Shown here piece by piece: positions 62,601-64,000 of a stretch of DNA of 64,000 nt; position 1 is the stretch's first letter, and each line of letters starts with the position of its first letter. Under the pieces are notes generated by a model. The model did not search any database. It saw only the letters and a program-made list of their open reading frames with translations, and was not told where the DNA came from. A program made the translations under genes and the position numbers. Source of the stretch: Caenorhabditis elegans (taxonomy: Eukaryota > Nematoda > Chromadorea > Rhabditida > Rhabditidae); assembly GCF_000002985.6 (NCBI RefSeq), contig NC_003279.8, positions 12,834,001-12,898,000 on the forward strand, given 5' to 3'.

Positions 62601-64000
62601 TCGTGGTGGGACCCAACCAAGTTATGATTATACTCATTTTGAAGCTCTAGACATTCTGAATACGAAAAAAAAACTTTTTTAAATATCATAATTTAGAAAG
62701 GAACAACTACAGTAACCCGCCACGAAAAACCTGTTCTGGTTACTGTAGGCCGTCGTGGTGGGACCCAAATTATTCACATTTTCAAGTTTTTCCGGTGCAC
62801 TAAATTAGGTCTCGAAGCGATTTTTGTCTGATTCATTCAGATTTTTGAATTCAGCTCACCTTCGTGTTTAATCATGACTAGAAAACTTGGGTCCTGCCAC
62901 GAAAAGCTACAGTAACCCGCAAGGATTTTCGTGGTGGGACCAAACGATAGCTCTCTAGAACCTAAAATGACAATTTTTGGGTCTTGAAACGAATTGTTTA
63001 CTTTTACAACGCTTTTAGGCGTTTTTGAGCGAAATATTTGCAAAATTTGGGTCTCGCCGCGGAAAGCTACAATAACCCGCTGGATTTTCGTGGTGGGACC
63101 CAGATTTCTAGGACCAATTTTTTATTCAAAAAATTAGCATTGAAGTAGTATTTTCTGGGTCTGGAAACCAAATTGGCGCTTTTTGAGCGAAATATTTCCA
63201 CAATTTGGGTCCCACCACGAAAAACTACAGTAACCCGCAAGGATTTTCGTTGTGGGACCCAATTTTTGTGCTGGGACTTATTTTGAAGCCCTTTCAACGC
63301 ATTCAATAAAAACGAAAAATCAATTTTTCAGACCTCCTGGACTCGGTGAGCAAATCAGATGAAAAAGACAAAGTACTACCGACACTTCAAGCAGTTTGGG
63401 CGAATGTTGTACCCTACCTGAAGGCAAAAAACGCTCGAAATGCTCGTTTCTTCCTTGCAAGCTCTCAACTACTTGCATCAATGTCATCGTATTCCTACAT
63501 GAGACCTGTATGGAAAAAGACAACGCTGGATCTTTTACTCGATTCAGGATTCTTTAAAATGGATCATTCAGCGTTGAAACAGTGGCTTGTCGTTACAGAT
63601 CATCTTATGACACATGATAGAACTAGTTTTAAGGTAGAAAATTATGGGAAAAATTGAGAAAATTGGAAAAAATTGACTCTAAAAAGTAGTTATTCAACAA
63701 AAATACTCTAAAAAACATGAATTTAGCTATAAAAATTGGTTTTTTCGCCAAAAAAATCAATTTTTTTAGTAAAAATTTTAAAAAAATTTCCATTAAAATT
63801 GTAAAAGCAATTGTCAAATGTTTCGATTTACGGGGCTTGTGTACTCCCCGAGGAGAACATTTTAGAGTTTTTGGGAAAGTTCCTTGAATTTTAGCCTTTT
63901 GTATCTTTATTTTACATTTTTTACTCGCTAATTTATCTGATTTTTGGGCTAGAAATTTGGAAAAATTGTAGAAATGTACATATTTTAATGGAAAAATGTT
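44652..64000 (+). CDS. pad-1: Dopey-family protein PAD-1, exons 1-19, 3' truncated by window
   Basis: Exons: 44652-44804, 45500-45593, 45747-46005, 46648-46837, 47296-47518, 48161-48637, 49224-49402, 49966-50176, 50460-50519, 51017-52006, 53898-54312, 55227-55866, 56259-56717, 57841-58043, 58101-58398, 59321-59845, 60493-60734, 61833-62347, 63332-63633. All join in phase, giving 2145 codons, with the gene running past the window; the usual Dopey length is about 2400 residues. The N-terminus (KYRAYAKAIDQALKTFETP, then WADLISALGKLAK) is the conserved Dopey N-domain. An Ala-run and Gly-runs mark unstructured inserts. Dopey proteins form a complex with MON2. Worm PAD-1 is required for embryonic patterning and, with the flippase TAT-5, limits plasma-membrane extracellular-vesicle budding. 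An acceptor at 44636-44638 just before the ATG fits SL1 trans-splicing. Many introns exceed 500 bases and carry the repeats listed separately. The symbol is from memory. Confidence 0.92.
44957..45368. repeat. AT-rich palindrome filling much of pad-1 intron 1
   Basis: The left arm (tagttccatttttattgttt at 44957) is matched by the complement ending at 45368. The arms are AT-rich and imperfect over about 180 bases each. Confidence 0.7.
46203..46497. mobile_element. Palindromic MITE, family C copy 2 (pad-1 intron 3)
   Basis: Shares the ccattgcaccatgttatt end and the gctcaaaaatgg arms with copy 1. The inverted match continues outward into caattccacaaaactctcc and its complement to about 46185-46520, so the true element is longer or has inserted in a palindrome. 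Confidence 0.75.
46865..47158. repeat. Inverted repeat with GGTCTCGACACGAC ends, pad-1 intron 4
   Basis: Inverted arms include ggtctcgacacgacaa (46901) and ttgtcgtgtcgagacc (47108-47123), with outer matches tttgcgccaaaa/ttttggcgccaaa. The inner arms share gtgcgcctttaaa-type sequence. A similar cgagaccca...gtgcctttaaac segment appears near 27320-27360. Confidence 0.75.
48814..49124. mobile_element. Palindromic repeat, family A copy 3 (pad-1 intron 6)
   Basis: The best-preserved copy: ACGGAAACACCGAATTC and complement at the ends, with nearly perfect arms through cgtagcgaaaactacagtaatt and gcgctacagtaccc around an AT-rich loop. Confidence 0.85.
52725..53811. mobile_element. Internally deleted LTR element in pad-1 intron 10
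   Basis: A 433-bp terminal sequence (52725-53157) begins TGTCGTTC and ends CGCGACA. Its last 65 bases are repeated directly at 53747-53811, so one long terminal repeat is whole and the other survives only as its outer end. The flanks GCCCT (52720-52724) and GCCCT (53812-53816) form a 5-bp target duplication, usual for LTR retrotransposons. The 589-bp interior has open but unrecognised frames (for example 53449-53132, - strand). Orientation is uncertain, and no protease, reverse transcriptase or integrase remains. The GC content is clearly above that of the intron around it. Confidence 0.75.
56003..56141. mobile_element. Palindromic repeat, family B copy 5 (pad-1 intron 12)
   Basis: Ends CACGTGGTGTCA / ACACCACGTG. 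TTATTG lies directly on both sides (55997-56002 and 56142-56147), suggesting a target duplication. The right arm is shortened. Contains AGACGCAG at 56058-56065. Confidence 0.75.
57234..57259. repeat. (TA)n microsatellite in pad-1 intron 13
   Basis: About 13 uninterrupted TA units. The same intron (56718-57840) also has an inverted pair around ttattcaa/ttgaataa at about 57065-57180 and no coding sequence. Confidence 0.9.
58565..58770. repeat. Five 39-bp tandem units with internal palindrome, pad-1 intron 15
   Basis: Units start at 58575, 58614, 58653, 58692 and 58731, spacing exactly 39. Each contains ACCTACTT-aaa-AAGTAGGT and the palindrome GGTCATGACC. Units differ only at one or two positions, indicating recent expansion. 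Confidence 0.95.
59066..59311. repeat. 23-bp tandem CTACAAAC-type array beside a pad-1 acceptor
   Basis: About ten copies of a 23-base unit (actacaaactacaaactatg plus aaa) end nine bases before the 3' splice site of exon 16 (exon starts 59321). Spacing is constant where checked (59091, 59114, 59137). Confidence 0.95.
62400..63270. repeat. Array of six inverted hairpin units in pad-1 intron 18
   Basis: Six hairpin-forming units, each GGGTCCC(A/G)CCACGAAAAG, ctacagtaacccgc, then the complement TTTTCGTGGTGGGACCC, lie near 62422, 62561, 62717, 62889, 63048 and 63207. Spacing is 139-172 bases. Between units the filler sequences also resemble one another. Confidence 0.85.

Noticed and set aside
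62212..63306. Open frames on the - strand across pad-1 intron 18
   Set aside because: They repeat the same FRGGTQ-like peptide because they translate the hairpin array.

Overview
The window is nematode nuclear DNA, almost certainly Caenorhabditis elegans. It is AT-rich, with short C. elegans-type introns (polypyrimidine-TTTCAG acceptors), dense palindromic repeats, degenerate TTAGGC-like telomeric repeats and ubiquitous CTACAAACTAC intron repeats. From memory, the gene order (PTR protein, Mextli, CIAO1, C-type lectins, amino-acid transporter, Dopey/PAD-1) matches the Y18D10A region of chromosome I. That placement and the gene symbols are recall, not a search result. Splice sites were read by hand; every full gene model closes in frame.

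Layout: (1) 1-9.2 kb, + strand: a 17-exon Patched-related (PTR) membrane protein. One intron is best read as GC-AG, and another holds a 1.7 kb inverted-repeat-bounded element. (2) 10.6-18.9 kb, + strand: Mextli-type translation factor (MIF4G-like N-terminus, KH domain, C-terminal YxxxxL-phi eIF4E-binding motif). (3) 19.2-24.3 kb, - strand: CIAO1-type WD40 protein, convergent with Mextli, with introns full of direct and inverted repeats. (4) 25.5-32.9 kb: three related secreted C-type lectins (one +, two -) with Ser/His/Pro-rich linkers, interrupted by a tail-anchored coiled-coil gene on the - strand. (5) 33.1-35.6 kb, - strand: 7-exon AAAP/SLC36-like amino-acid transporter. (6) 35.6-44.6 kb: about 9 kb without a confident gene, holding repeats and a few weak small-gene candidates. 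(7) 44.65 kb to the window end, + strand: 19 exons (2145 codons) of the Dopey protein PAD-1, continuing beyond the window.

The genes do not form one pathway. They cover membrane sterol-sensing-like trafficking, mRNA translation, cytosolic Fe-S assembly, secreted lectins, amino-acid transport and endosomal/extracellular-vesicle control. I see no tRNA, rRNA, CRISPR array or operon.

The most notable non-genic signals are an in-frame tandem triplication of a 5' splice site in the CIAO1 gene, a deleted LTR element with intact 5-bp target duplication inside pad-1, a MITE with a perfect 8-bp target duplication, a 17-G tract and in-frame stop in one lectin gene, a periodic array of six hairpin units in a pad-1 intron, and recurrence of CTGCGTCT inside several mobile-element families.
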